DNA from: Epiperipatus broadwayi
Taxonomy: Eukaryota; Onychophora; Udeonychophora; Euonychophora; Peripatidae
NCBI GenBank assembly: GCA_028023455.1
Contig: JAQFVV010012668.1
Location: forward strand, 370,001-434,000
DNA length: 64,000 nucleotides
Direction: 5' to 3'
Position numbers and translations under genes: made by a program. How positions within the stretch are numbered: position 1 is the first letter of the stretch; each line of letters begins with the position of its first letter. Under the pieces are notes generated by a model, which did not search any database, was not told the origin of the DNA, and saw nothing but the letters and a program-made list of their open reading frames with translations. Below, piece after piece: positions 43,890 through 58,529 of the stretch.

Positions 43890-46800
43890 TAGTAATAAAT
43901 TTTAAAGAAAATAAGGGATTTTATGGTCACTCAGGAATAATACCTATTAAATCTTTCTTTATGGATTTGAGATAAATAATTTCATTATTTACACTTGTGT
44001 TTTATAATCAAAACAACAATCTTCAGAATAAAATAAAATAATTTATCACAATAGCAATGTTCTTTTAAGGAAAATGAATAATTTATTTATTAGATGCTTT
44101 CTTAACATCTACTTGTAAATTTTAACAAAGTGATTATTATATTGCCTTTCATAGGTTCATGTACTCTTAATGTTCAATATAAAAGATAACTCTATAATAG
44201 ATTTTAAAACATTAAGATTTCTGGATAAGATGTGTAGATGATGATAGAAAAACTATGAAACCAAAATTAACAATAAAGATATTGAACAAATAATAACTTT
44301 GGAAATTTACAATATCACAAAATGAATTATACTGTACAATTCAATGCAGATGAGAATAATGTTGATTTTTCTAAAAGTTTACTGATAAAATAAATTAATA
44401 GATTAAATAATAATGAAAATTATTAGTGGCTGATTAATGAAAACCTTTCTCACTATTAACATTATAACAAGAAGTTCTCCATTCTTACAATATAATCATA
44501 CAATTCTATTGTTCCTAAAATGAGTATATCTAAACCATAAATAGGGCTAATCAAACCAGTGAGGAATAAATACTGAAGAAAATGTATATCACTTATTGAT
44601 GCCCAAAATTACTTTATTTTTTAAATAAATGTTTATCAATTTTATTTCATATAATACTGGCAATACATCAAGAACAATCAACAACTTACACTGAGAATAC
44701 TGAAGAGTGCACAGAAGAAAAAGATGATGTTTCTCAGAACTATACAATATCAATTGTCAAAAATAAAGTCATGTGGTATACCACACATGGCTTTACACAA
44801 AAATACATGATATAATACATTCACAATTTAAATATAAATAAAGCAATGCAAAATAAGTAATGTCATGAACTCAAAAGATAGCACCTACCTTTGAGGTCAG
44901 TAAATATGCTAAAACTTAGTCTCTAAATATAAGAATGATGAGAATGAATCATCAAAAATATAATAAGAACAATAATAATTGCCTTAAATAAAGTATTTCA
45001 AGCATAAAATGAGACACAAAAAGTATAACTCATGGAATATATTATAATATTAAGAGAGGGACACAGCTAGCAAAATAAATTTCCACAAGAGAGAAACAAT
45101 GCTCAATCTCTTGGAAAAATACAAAATAATGACAAGATAAGAATGTACAATAAAAACAAAAGAGTTTACTAATGCTACCATCTCTTAAATAATACTACAA
45201 TAATTAATTGATGTGTAAAACTGATAATGTAAAAATTATTTGCCAAAATTGGCTTAATAAAACAAGCAATAAGAATATACACCATCTTCAATTTATTCAG
45301 CATTAATATATACATTCAAATAAATAACTCATGATAAGAGACAAATAACACTTTAAAATACAGTGATATGAAAAGGTAAATATTCTATGAACTTCTAGAT
45401 AATTCAACTTACAAATAATTCATAAAATTATATCAGACAAAATGCATAAAATATATGAAAAATTACAATAGCAAAATATTGAAACATAAAATTATATCCA
45501 CTTACGAAAATAAATAAATAAAATCCCATCATCCTAGATGTTCTACCATTCTACAAAATACTATCTAACTTCCATTCTGCAAATGCTAAAAATTTCTCCT
45601 ACTTGTTAAAACACAATAAAATTTTAATTATTTGTACAGCATTTGAATATTACCAAAAAGTAATGGATTTCCTAATGAACACTGACTTAGGAAATATCTT
45701 TCCTGGCACTAGTCTGAAAAAGACTTTCGAAATATATGACATTTTGCAAGTGAATAATTTCCATCCCACTGCTACAACAATGATAAGTAAATAAAAATGT
45801 CATTTCAAAGGTAATAACATTTAAAATAATTTATATTATTTAATAGCAAACACATATTAGAATAATTTAAAAAGCCATGTCTTTCAGATACATTGAAGTA
45901 TTTAGTAAATACCAATTGGATATTAATTAAATGCTTTACTATTTATATTAAAAATTAATTCAGATAAGGAATTCATAAAATTCCATTATTACTAAACAGG
46001 TTCTGCTATTTGAATTTAAAAGTCTATTCATTTAAAGATAAATAACTCCAAAGAAAACCTTTATTTAGATATAAACAATTTTAAAACACATTTTTTAAAT
46101 ATATGTTGCTGAAGAATATTTCAACACTTTAGAGTCTTTTAACAATCTTATTCTCAGCATATCATAATATTTTGAGCAAAACCATTTTTAAACAATTAAG
46201 ACCTGCAATAAAATACCAAAAATACTATAAATTATTTAGCAACTGTAATATTCTTGTATATAAAATATTAAACCAATAATATTATCTATTATTAATGAGA
46301 AAACAAGAATCAGCAAAAGTTTTATGTAAAAATGATGAGTAATGTAGAATTCTCTCAAAGTACAAAATTTAAATAGAAATAATTTAATGATTATTGTTAA
46401 ACATTTACTTAAATTTTCCATTATGTTTCATTGCAATGTAGACTTCAAACCTTTAATTAATTTCAGCTTAGAACTTCTGGCCTGGATAAAAATTAATTAG
46501 CCAGATATATTTAACTTTAAGCAAACCAAAATTTATTATAAGTAATTAAACTAAATAATATTAAATATAATTAATTCTGCAAGCAAATTTATCAAGTAAA
46601 TTTTCCCAGTAAAATTACTCAAGTCCGCATATGAGTGCAAGTCTTCCCCTCTTTATTTTGATGATCATGTGGCTGATTTTGATAGATGAAATTGAGACTT
46701 AGATATTCCTCCTTGAACTTAATTCATTAAAGTTTAAAGATTAACTGCTATTTAAATAACTAGATTAAAACTTACTTAACTAAATTAATCTTTATTACAA

Positions 46801-49800
46801 TTGGCATTACTTTTTATTACAAACAACTTAAATAAAATGCATTTTTATGAGCAAGTAATTTAATTAACAATCAGCATTAAACATTGAAATTTAGCTTTAA
46901 AGTTTAATTCTAACATGAATTTTTATACACTAATATCTATATTAAAATAGTTTTAACTCTTAATATATTTCCAATATTAACTCATAATTATTTAGGGTAA
47001 AGATATTCTAAAGTAAGTAATTAAAAATTATTTAAAGCATTACAACAAGATATTAAAATGACTTTTAAAGCAATTAAAACTTATAAAAAATTATTATAAA
47101 TTGAAACTAAGGATGTATTAATATTTAAATATCAAATCCTAACAGAGTGGCTTATTATAGAAATTAACTTATTAAAAATATATATATTTTTTAAAATACT
47201 AAACAATTATATAGCTGGAAATTTAGCTTTACTGATAAAGCTAAATGTTACAATATATATAATATATATGTAAATATATTTATGTCAGTTTGTTATTTTA
47301 AAAATGTAACAAATTGAATAAAGTAAGTGAAGAATATATATATATGATATATTTGATACATTTTTATTTCTCTGTATCAAATTCAAATGGCATGTATAAT
47401 ATTTTAACTCAAGAAGATAAAACATAAAATCAGTTAAATTTATAATATTTGGTAATATCAAATAGAAAATTATCATGTGACCAAACCTATTTTTGTATTT
47501 AGTTGACTTTCTGAATTTTATTAAAAAAATGTTGAAACATTATTCACATGTAATCATTAACCAAAATGATAATATCCCTTCTATTTATTAATATTTTGGA
47601 AAAAATAAATAACTTAATTAAGAATCAGATCTTTTAAATGGTAAATAGTATGATTTTCGTAACTATTATTAAATAATTCAAGCACTTTCTATACGATTTT
47701 CTTATTACTCTTTTAATATTCAAAATATTTTAAATGTCATAATTATTATTTAATTTCATAGCATACTCTATTATTTTATAACAATGAAAATCAGAAGATA
47801 ACTGATAAATAAATTAAAACTACATAATCACTAAATAATAAACTGGTCTGCCATTACATTAGGTAAGATGAAAATAAGCATGTCTATTCCAGAAAATTTT
47901 AGATAATCTGATTTACATAGTAAGCCTTAAAAACTACTTCTTATAAAATCATTCATTTTCTCTTTTAAATTTCTTTTTGTGCTAATATATTTCATTTTCT
48001 AACTTTTTTTTCTTTTTAAAAATAAAACTATTTTTAGAGCAAATGGATATGTATTTAAAAAAATTGATGTGAAAAAAAAAATTTTTTTTCTTTTAATACC
48101 AAAATCTAGTTTAGTGAATTAGTAAAATCAATAATCAATTTTTATTTATTTTGAAATCATATTTATGTATCAGTATTTTGAGTCAAAACTAAAAAAAAAA
48201 AAAATACAATAATGGTTCCAATACTGATAATTAAAATTTATTAAAGAAAACATTTTACAACTTAAAACCAATAAAGTAAAAACCTATATATATATACATG
48301 TATGTATGTATGCATTCTCATATTACCACACAAATAAAATGTCACTTATTTGAACATCATTCACCCGAATCTTTACCCCCTCTCCCCAATAAAAACAATT
48401 ACAATATTTTTTCCAATACACTTACTATTTGTTTTTGATTATTTATTTGAAGTTACTTTTATTTAAAAAACCGATAAAGGTTGTTAAAATGTTTATTCAA
48501 AATTACATCTAATTCTAAACGAATTTGAAATAAAATACAAATATTAATTATAAAAGTTATTATTGTTGTTAAAAAATATTATTGTATAAAACATTTGAAT
48601 AAAATGCATATTATTTGAAACTTTCTACTTTCATTAGTTGAATTTTACAGTCAAAAGTACCCAAATATCCAGAAAGCAATAAGTTTGTAATAAATATAAT
48701 TTTTGTTTTCTTTCTAATTTTTCATTATATTAAAAAAATTATAGAAATAGGAAGAAATTAGAGTAATCTTTTCTCTATCTGAAATAAAATGTCAGACAAA
48801 TTACTGTAATTTTAAAAACTATAATTTTTTTTATAATTACATAATTCTTAATAATTTATTGATAAATTGCTCAAACTTAATGCTATTTATTTTTATATTG
48901 TTACCTTAACTTTAAAAAATGAAATAAATTTTATCACAGTAGAAAAAGCCTTATCTTGTGTTCAACTTAATATGTTTTTAATTTCTGAAGTAAAAATAAT
49001 CTAAAGTAAAAATAAAAAATGATAGCATAAGAATAATCATAAAAACAAATAATTTTGATACCATGGCACTCAAATTATATAAAATGCATTGTACTAAATT
49101 AAATTTGAAATTAATAAATGATGTTAGGCAGCATTTTGAATAATCCACATTTATAAACTTATGAAAAATAATTTCAAGAATTACAAATAATCTATTAGAA
49201 TTGAATATGATAACATGATTTGTTATTCATTTACATTTAGCAATTAGTAGTATTATAGTATTTTATAATACACATTTACTTCTGGAAAGTCTTGACATTA
49301 AAAATTTAATGATAAACACCTCAAAATATGTGACTGTTAGTAGTTATTCCAGAATATTGATCATGGTAGTTTCTTCTATGACAATATTTAATGTATTTTG
49401 AACATATTATATTGCCTATGTATAAGATTTTTTGTAAGTTTCTTTTTCTTAGACAGTTACTTATTGCAAATGTTCTCCTCAGAAGACCTTAAGCAATATC
49501 TAAGCTAAACATTTTTTTTTAAAAACTTATTTATGATAATTTTTTTCACATATAATGGGAAATGTAATACACATAAGCATTAATATAATTAGCACAAGAA
49601 ACAACTATAAAAGCACAAACATAAATTTGACCATAGACCACACATGCTTTTTAAAAGCTAATTCTATTAATTCTACTTAAGCCCTGACAATTTTTGTAAA
49701 TTTGGGTGATCAATAAAAACTAAATTGATAGCCAAGGCTTTTTTGAAAAAAAGAAAAGTATAGGATATTTTGTGATATTTAATGTTATATGTTGTTTTTT

Positions 49801-52080
49801 AAAAATATATAAAAATATATATTTATATATAAATATATAATAAAAAAAAAAAAAATATTTTTTTTTTTTTTTCCAAAAAAAAATTCTTTATTTTATTTCA
49901 GTACTACCATCTATTATAAATTGAAGTGATCTATCAATGCAAGATAGCAACTAATACCAAAAATGATTTGTGATTAGTTCAATTATTATTATTTTTACCT
50001 AGTAGTTGACAGTGTGAATATTATACTTTGTAATTTCAACATGAACTATGTACTATCTACTATCTATTGATCACACAAAATTATATTAAATGAAGCAACT
50101 GAAGTAGAACGAACAGAGCTGCCCCCCCCCCAAAAAAAAATATATATGCATACATATATGCAGATATGATTATTGTTATAGTAATTGCATTTGAAAAACT
50201 TGGACTGAAATTTTATTTTCCATCACAATGAAAAATTGAACCAGAAAATTTTGTTTATTATTAAGTAAATATGAGCACTTAACCAAATGAATATATATAT
50301 AAGCTTATATAGTTTAATGTAGTAATAAATTAATGGACAGTGAAGTTCAAAGTCAATTGTAAAGCAGCCCTGTTACTCCTGTGCTTGAACTGTTTATGAC
50401 ATTGTAATTATTCCATTGTTTAAAAAATAAATATATAAAATAAGCATTTGTATATTTTTCTTACTTAAACAAACTATTTGTATTCAACATGTTAATTCCA
50501 TTTATTAAAAATAATAGCTGTAATTAAACAAAATAAAAAATAGATAAAATCTAATCATTTATTTTCATACTGAATCAATAAAATGACAACTAATATCACT
50601 ATGATCTATGATTAGGTCATTTATTATTATTTTTAATTCAGCAACTGACACTGTGAATATTATACTCTGTATGTAATTTCAATGTGACAAATTTAATTAA
50701 ATAAAAATAATAATAATAATGTCATAATATTATATATTTGCAGATTTCATTAACAAGAGTACTTTTTTTTTTTTTTACTAAATGAAACTTATGTCTCCAT
50801 TATAAAAATTGAAGACAAATGATTACATATATTATAATTAAAATAAAATTTAAAATAGAATGCTTATAATATACTTGCACTGAAAAAGTTTTTTCTTTCA
50901 TTTTCATATTAACTTGAGATTTTTATTTTTCATTTGCAAGTAAAAATACAATAAAAATCTACCCTACTAAGAAATGTGGGATCAACAATTTACATTCCAG
51001 TTAATGCTGAAAATTGTATATCTCTACTTTAACATCACCTCTAGCACAAAGTAATAAAAATTTCATTATTTGAAAATTCACTTTCCAACAGTTCAATAAC
51101 ATTTCAATAACAGATTTATTACTTTCAGTGTTGTATGTTATGTTTTTAAAAGCAACATGTAACCCATATACATGTTAAATAAGTAAATCACTGTTATTTT
51201 TAAATTTTAAAAGTAAATAATAAATTGCAAAAATGCATAAATTATTGTTCATAATCATTGTCAACTATGTAAAACATGAAATGGATATAATTAATTCCCA
51301 CAATCCACTATTATCTCCATACAGCATAAATTTTTAAATTAGAAACTTGTCTATTAAACAAATTACTTCCCCAATTAAGAAAAATAACTTCTTTTATCTA
51401 TCTTTTCTTTCTCTTCATGTAAATTGTCCAATACTTAAGTTGGGGTGATTAGATTCAAATGATAACATAATTTTTTATGAGTTTTTGATACTCAAATAAT
51501 AACTAAAATTCTTTAAATATCTATTAATAAATATTCATATTCCACAACTAGAAATACATTTTATATTATACTAGACACATCCATATAGTGTAATACTTGA
51601 GAGCACCACCAGAGATCTCTATACAGCTGGAAAACTTATTTTGATGCCAGAATATACATTAACAATGGGTAACTTGAAGTATCTTAATCTACTAATGAAT
51701 CAAGTAATCATTAAGTTAGCTCAGCTTAAAGTACAAAATTCTTAACTAACAAGCAATTGATTGACAGATAACACACATCAAATGCTAGGCAAATTTAAAT
51801 AAATATAACACATTTATTAATTAAAAAATAAAACATAGGAACATCATAAATAAATTAATTTCTTATGTGGATGGTTTTTTAGTCATTATTGTTTAATCAT
51901 TTAAAAAACTCAATTACCTTAATATGGTGATGTGCAAACATTTTAATCACCAATTATAATTTTATTAAGATATTGGACTAATTTTGATATAACACTTTTA
52001 AATTAATCTCATGTGTGAGCAAATATATCATAAAATTATCTGGCATTAAAAACAAAAATTAAACCAAAGAAATATTGAAG
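43890..52080. other. Long AT-rich stretch without recognised genes
   Basis: About 8 kb with no coding region or named repeat recognised. There is a low-complexity A/T block at 49797-49880 and a poly-C tract followed by poly-A at about 50123-50142. The block at about 46615-46740 is less A/T-rich than its flanks (AAGTCCGCATATGAGTGCAA) with no open frame. ORFs on either strand are Ile/Asn/Lys-rich chance translations. Confidence 0.4.
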
Positions 52081-52221
52081 ATGTAACTTCTAAGTTCACC
52101 CCAATAATTATAATAAAGACCACACTGATGGTGGCAAGACGTTTCACAAAATTGAAATTATTATAGGAATACCAGGCCCTGAAAGCTAAACCAAAGCTTT
52201 GCCAAGGTGGGTGTAACTAAC

Positions 52222-52245
52222 CCTATTATATATAAAAAGTACCCA
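52222..52245 (+). promoter_or_regulatory. Isolated TATA-box-like site
   Basis: TTATATATAAAAAGTACCC sits at the end of a locally G+C-richer 150-bp block (CAGGCCCTGAAAGCTAAACC and GCCAAGGTGGGTGTAACTAA). This could be a promoter or LTR relic. There is no CCAAT box, initiator or downstream exon to support it. Confidence 0.12.
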
Positions 52246-52849
52246 ACTCAAACAATAAATCATGACATTTGAACAAAAATGTAGTTGTCAAATATTAGAT
52301 AAAATAAAGCTGAAACAATTCGTGATATTAGTAAGAGGCGATCAAATTTTAAATAGCCACATATACAAATCGAAAATGATATACATTTATTTCATATCAA
52401 TAATAATATACACACGATTTCAATTACTTTAAAAGAGTTACTGCTTTTGTCGCATAATAATAAATAAAAAAAATTAACTTGTTTCATTAATCACTAAGAA
52501 TATTTATAAACAATTATTTGTCAAAGAAAATTATTTTCTTCCAGTTTTAATGAAAATAAAATTATTTAGTTTAATTATATAACTTAACTATACAATCAGT
52601 AAATCTTATACTGTCATAGACAACTTATGGTTAATCAAGATTATAAACCATTAGGAATTAATAAAAAACAACAACAATAATTTTAAACCTGATATATATT
52701 AATAACTTATCCATATCAGAACAGTAATTAAACACATACAAAATAAATCATTAAAATTAGATTACATCAATATCAATTGATCCTCTTATAACAAATCAAT
52801 TAATCATTTTTTTACTAAGCATTAAAAGTTCTATACATAAAATTAAATG

Positions 52850-53500
52850 ATATCTGGCTTACTGAGTAATTAAAGTTCTAGTATATCACCATAAACCTTA
52901 TGCTGCAGACTTGGTTAATGTTCAATGAAATAAGTGCATATGTTTGCTTGACTATTCCTGTAATTTGGTCATTTATCTGGAGTTAAGTTAGGAGAGAAGT
53001 ATTGGTGAGATTATTAATCTGATTGGTTCTGTTATCAGCTAAAATCATGCTGAAATGAAGTTATGCTTAAAGAAAGGAAGTTTGCCACAGGTAAATTCCT
53101 CAGTCACTCATAATTAAGGACACAACAACTGTAATAGTTGTTTCTTCCATTTGGTAGTTTTATTTTTTAACTAGAAGCATCCCACCTAGTAACTGCTGAC
53201 TGTTATTTGAAATTAGTTGAATAATAACAAGTAGAGGTCTGGAAATGTTCAAGAATAGAGAATGAGTGAAATCTGGAAATATTCAATCATAAAAAATAAC
53301 TCAAAAATCATTTACAAATTCTGGAGATTTCATATGTTTTAAATCCCATTGTTCATATATCTGTTTCTCTTAGAAATTTCCAGAGCTTGGCTTTAATTAA
53401 AAATCTCTAGATAAGCCAGCATTTCTAACACTAATTAAATTGGATACTAATTACCTTTTAAAATTTTGTTGTGACACTGCCCACTGTAAAAAAAAATTAC
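52850..53500. other. Higher-complexity noncoding block
   Basis: About 650 bp of more balanced composition, no sustained ORF, no repeat structure. It holds several homeodomain/TALE-type words (TAATCTGATTGG, CTAATTACC, TTTAATTAAAAATC). A conserved noncoding element is possible. Confidence 0.22.
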
Positions 53501-53509
53501 ACACCTAAG

Positions 53510-55890
53510 ATTAAGGTAATTAAAAAAACATTACTGGCACTGAGCATCGTCTAGAAAGACAGAAAATAATATTGTACCTAGATAAAATATTTTTCTATTT
53601 AAAGTTTATTTTTTCTTTATAAATTTTTTTTATATAAAATATACCATCAATGTTCGTTAAAAAAAATTATATATTCACATGTTGAGCTTATTTATATACA
53701 CATGATCACACATTTTAAAATATACCAGTGTACAAATATAATTTAAAATTATAATTTTAACCCTTTAATGACCAACTGATATCACATTATATATACATCA
53801 TTTGACACATCACAGATGTTTCAATGATTAAAATACCATACATGTAAAAAAAATGTAAATTACCATAAAAATATAGTTTTGAATAAAATTAAATACTGTA
53901 GTTAATAAAAAAAGTTTGTCTTGTATCAATTTTTTTCAAATTTGAAATTTTTTATTAGTCATATTTTATTTTTCTATTTTTTTATGCGAATTTTGACGTA
54001 ATTTTACATTGTTGCTTTGCTTTTATGCGATTTTTGGAAAATTACAGTACATATCCCCCATTTTTCAAGGTAAGTTAATTCTATTTTTGCGCGATTTCTT
54101 TTGTTCTCGTTTTCTGAGGAACCTATCTACCGCATAAAATGAGACCTAGGTGTATATACATTATGTATATTTGTTTTTATAAAATAAATAAAGAAATAAA
54201 ATTAACGATTAATTTATCCACAACCCCCCCCCCCACTAAATTTACTTTTCAAAATTGTAAAATTCACGCCAAATGATTTACAGATAAGTTCCATTTCTTT
54301 AATTCCCTCAATCTCTAAAATTTTTTCATTAGCTACATATTATAGCATATGAAAGCTTTTTTTTTTTTTTAATATGAAAAAATAGAAATCATTAAAAAAT
54401 CAAAACCAAACAACTATACTAATGTCAATCAGCCTTATAATTTAGATATTTACTATAAAATTATTTTTCTTTAATTTTATTTTCAAATGTGAATATATTT
54501 ACTATACAATGCATACCTCTCCCCCCTAAATATATATATATGAATAAACAAGATTAAATACAAAATATTAACTAAACCAGGAATTGTTAAAATTAAAAAA
54601 AAAAAAAATCTATAATTTTGTCTGAAGGATTACGTTACCAAATTGTAAAGTATTCTATTTGCATATATTATTTTAACTTTATTTATCTTTCCAAGAGTTT
54701 TTTGGATAGTAGAGCAATTTGGGATCTCTAATTGATAACAAAGTTTGTTAAAAAAAAAAAAGTTTTTTTATATATACGTAGCATCTCTTTTGCATCTTGT
54801 AAAGATTTTTATTTATCAGAGACAATCTTATCTACTATTTATTTCAATATCGGGTTTACAAAGATTTAAAATGACTTAAACCAATTTAAGTTGTTAAATG
54901 ATTAAATATTAGACTTTTTAAGGCAAAGTGTCATATGTTCATTTGAAAGTTTCTAGAATGTCATTATATAAAAATAATAATAATAATAGAAGGTTGAGCT
55001 TAATCCTGCCTTTTATTTAAAATAAATAAAGGTTTGTAAAAAAAAAAAACAAATGCCAACATTGTAATTATGGATTAATTTTTTATTTGTAATTCAAGTA
55101 ATAAAAAAAAAAAAAGAAGGGAGAAAACATTTATTTATTTAATCTGATGATGTATAATTAATATAAATTCAACACACAATTATAATAACTATATGTTTGA
55201 AGAGAATGTTTCACATCAGCTCTTGAATAGCAATAATTAAAAATCCCTTTAAACACTTTAAATCATTCAGGTTTACTGGTTTGCAATAACCAGAAGATAT
55301 AAATGTACTAAAACTGTTAACATTTTTAGAAAGTAGCTCTAAGTTAATTTATAATAAGTATTTAGAAAATTTAACTAATCTTTTTTTTTAAATATAAATT
55401 TAATACAACTGTTAATATTTTCAGAATATAGCTCCAAGTTAATTTATAAGTACTTTATTTATAAATTCTGCCAAATCTTTCTCTTTAAAGCTTCAGGCTT
55501 CCATGTTTCAAATTATGTTTTACATTTGAAAAATAGGTATTTTTCTTATCTATTGAATTAATGCTAAATAAACTTTATAATTTATAATTCTACAACATAT
55601 GTAGAGCTTTCCCCCCACAATGTTTTGGTTAATCCTAAAGGATTTTTAGAAAATTGCAAAATGTAAACTCCTTTCATGCATTCCAAGCATTCATATACTC
55701 ATCTTCCTATTTATTATAATAGATATTTTATAAATCTATCAGGCTATATTTTTCATGTCTTATATATATTTTCTTTTAATTAGAATTTATTGCAATCATA
55801 TTTGTACATTTTCCTTTTTTTATGCTATTTGCAAACTTTTCTAAAATATTAATCATAGATATAATACACATTTTTTTTTATTCCTTCTCT
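53510..55890. other. AT-rich stretch without recognised genes
   Basis: Nothing coding recognised; a poly-C tract at about 54223-54234 and several poly-A/poly-T runs. Confidence 0.4.
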
Positions 55891-55898
55891 AATACATA

Positions 55899-56715
55899 GA
55901 CGAAGTCTGAGAAGTTTATGAACTTGTCACCATGTGTTTACATTGGCAGTACTGTACAAACAAGTTATTTTATAATCTTGGTATATCAGTGCCTCACAGC
56001 TGAGTTCATGCTGTCATATGGCAATGTCTTGCTGAGTGATATTCATTATTGTTGCTGCATATTTTGGGGTGCCATAACAAGAAAATATCAGAGTTTGAAA
56101 TTGAAAACATAAATAAACATACATGTCTAGTTAAATTTGGTAAGACTGGAGGTGAAATCAGGGACATGCTAATCCTAGTTTATGGGAATGGCAGTGTGTA
56201 AATAGGATAAATGTTTCACTGAGGGGAGAAAGTGTCACTAATAAAGAGAGGTCAGGGAATCCAGTAACCTGCAGAACTAATGAAAACATTGCAAAAATTT
56301 GACAAACTGTGACAGACCAAGTAAACATCAATAGAAAAACAAAAATCTTAACTGAAAATCTCAGCAGCAGCTCATACAATACTGTTTGTAAGGGAATTTT
56401 TAGTCATTAAACCAATAATTATATTGGAACATCATCCCTATTCTCCAGATCTGGCCTACAATGACTTTTATTGAAAAAAAAAAAGACATATTGTTGTTAT
56501 TCAAAATATCAAGAATAATATGATGACAACTCTGATGCCACCCCCACCCCCCAAAAAAAAGAGTCCCAAAATTACTTTAAAAGTTGGATTAGGTGTTGGC
56601 ATCAATACATTTCTTACCAAAGGAAATACTTGAAAGGTGACCATAGTAATATTCAACAATAAAGTATGCAGCACTTTATCTAGAATGAGTTCGCAAACTT
56701 AATTGTCAGATTTAG
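55899..56715 (+). mobile_element. Mariner-type DNA transposon, internally deleted
   Basis: TA dinucleotides flank imperfect terminal inverted repeats: left GTCTGAGAAGTTTATGAACT, reversed right ATCTGACAATTAAGTTTGCGAACT (read as two words, ATCTGACAAT and TAAGTTTGCGAACT). At ~0.8 kb it is shorter than a ~1.3-kb autonomous mariner; the middle of the transposase is missing. Its internal coding remnant is described separately. Confidence 0.75.
56088..56662 (+). pseudogene. Mariner transposase pseudogene (ends only)
   Basis: The N-terminal part reads KFGKTGGEIRDMLILVYGNG, then several stops, then GIPVTCRTNENIAKI across frames, matching the DNA-binding half of mariner transposases. The C-terminal part reads IILEHHPYSPDLAYNDFY, whose final Asp corresponds to the third residue of the DD34D triad in the family HPPYSPDLAPCDF motif. 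It ends with SWIRCWHQYISYQRKYLKGD and H near 56650. The region carrying the first two catalytic Asp residues is absent, and there are multiple stops and an A/C homopolymer insertion, so it is dead. Confidence 0.85.
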
Positions 56716-56719
56716 TATA

Positions 56720-57640
56720 TTTCATTTCTCTCAAAATTTTAGTTTTTCATAATATTCATTTAATTTATGACCATTATTATGTTCATGCATATCATTACTG
56801 CATCCACAAAGTCAAAAAAGCCTTCTATTATTTTTCATTTTCATAGTTTTTCTTTATACCAAGTCATAGTCCTAACAATATACTTTATTTTCCCTTGTAA
56901 TTATATATTGGATTACTTTCATCATCTACTTAAATTGTTAAATGTTTTTAGAAAAAATCAAATTTTATTTAATTTTTCAGATATGTTTAATTATTAATAA
57001 TATCACAATGTTTTGAATGATATTATTTCTTCTTTAAACACTTTTTTGGAAAAAAAAGTTTTAATTTTTCTACAATTTAACAAATAAACTAGGTGATAGA
57101 AACAGACAAGCATACAATTATAACTTTCAACAAACATTTCTCACTCTTGTTAAATCTAATTTCATTCTTATAAAAGTATTCCTTTTATGACACAAAATTA
57201 TTGTAAATTTCCACTATCATACATTTTACTAATAGTAAACATTTAAAGCAAAAAGGTCTTCCAATTTTCATTATGCCCATTTTTATCTAATATTCAGTAC
57301 ACAGTTTTCATAATTTTGATGCAGAAAATAATCCAAACCTATGTTTATTCTCTTTTATTGCTTTTGTTATCATTAAGAAAAGAATCTCTAAGCTATAATT
57401 ATTTAAAATTTTTCATAATACTGAATTCTACTAATCATTCATAAATCATTTGCTTTTGATTTTCGCACTACATTCTTTTCTAACCAATTGTCATAAGTTT
57501 CTTTTTAATTTTAATCAGATTTGCTTTTTTACTAAGCTTTTTCTAAATTGTATATTATGTTGTAATCCACTTTCCTTTCCTTATACAAGCCTTTAAACCT
57601 AACATAGTTTTGATCAAATTGTTTTATAATTATGATAATC
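56720..57640. other. AT-rich stretch without recognised genes
   Basis: Nothing recognised; the ORF at 56767-56997 is a hydrophobic chance translation. Confidence 0.4.
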
Positions 57641-57644
57641 TGCA

Positions 57645-57670
57645 ATATATATATATATATATATACATAT

Positions 57671-57720
<50 letters not shown>
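57645..57720. repeat. (TA)n microsatellite
   Basis: About 76 bp of nearly uninterrupted TA, with single substitutions near 57666 and 57672. Confidence 0.98.
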
Positions 57721-57722
<2 letters not shown>

Positions 57723-57724
57723 AG

Positions 57725-58485
57725 GTTTACATTTAATACTGCAACTAATGTGATAATCTATTACAGTTCACTGCTAAGTAAAAACACCTTCACCAAATAC
57801 AAACTTGCCAACTGATGAGAATTTAAGATTTTCCTTTACTTGCTATATTCTTTAAATAAATGTCATTTATTAATCATTAATGGCTAATTATGTTGCTATT
57901 GGGTTAAGTTATCTAAAAAAAAAATAAAAAATAATAATTCTTCTGTTATTAAACTTAAAAAAAAAAAATCTACTTTCATCCAACCTGGATTTAAATCTCA
58001 TAATTATAAACATGACAAACTAATAATATCATGAAGCTGTTTATATATCTATAAGTATATATTTACATGAATGAACATATAAACATTATTTGCTTTTTGA
58101 TTTAATATCTACATACTCATAAATACTGCCTTCATATATTTTACTTTCATGCTTTTTTTTATTTTTATATTCTTCATTATATTTTTTCTCATATATTCTT
58201 TTTCTTTCCAAGATATTTGATAGCTACGTTTATCCATTATGTTGTTCTTTTTAGACAAATATTTTCTAAATAAGATAAAAAAGAGACCGATTCAAGTATT
58301 TACAAACATATAACAGATACTAGAAAAACATACTCATATTTCAAATTACAGTTAACTAATAGTGATATAATATCAAAAAATATAGCAAGTCATAAAATTA
58401 TTCAACTAAGTTTTAATACCAAAAGATTCTAATATACACTCACTTAAAAAGATAAGTATTAATTCTTATTAAGCGCAATGTCAGC
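57725..58485. other. AT-rich stretch without recognised genes
   Basis: Nothing recognised. Confidence 0.4.
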
Positions 58486-58489
58486 ATGT

Positions 58490-58525
58490 AATACTTAAAT
58501 AAGGTTATAACCTTATTTAAGTATT
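58490..58525. repeat. 36-bp perfect palindrome
   Basis: AATACTTAAATAAGG, then TTATAA, then the exact complement CCTTATTTAAGTATT. All 36 bases are self-complementary with no spacer, so it could extrude as a cruciform or bind a dimeric protein. Confidence 0.97.
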
Positions 58526-58529
58526 AAAA

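Noticed and set aside
55144-55175. CTGATGA word as another hammerhead core (also near 40215, 41552, 57813 and 59323)
   Set aside because: No stem II followed by GAAA at the required distance at any of these sites.
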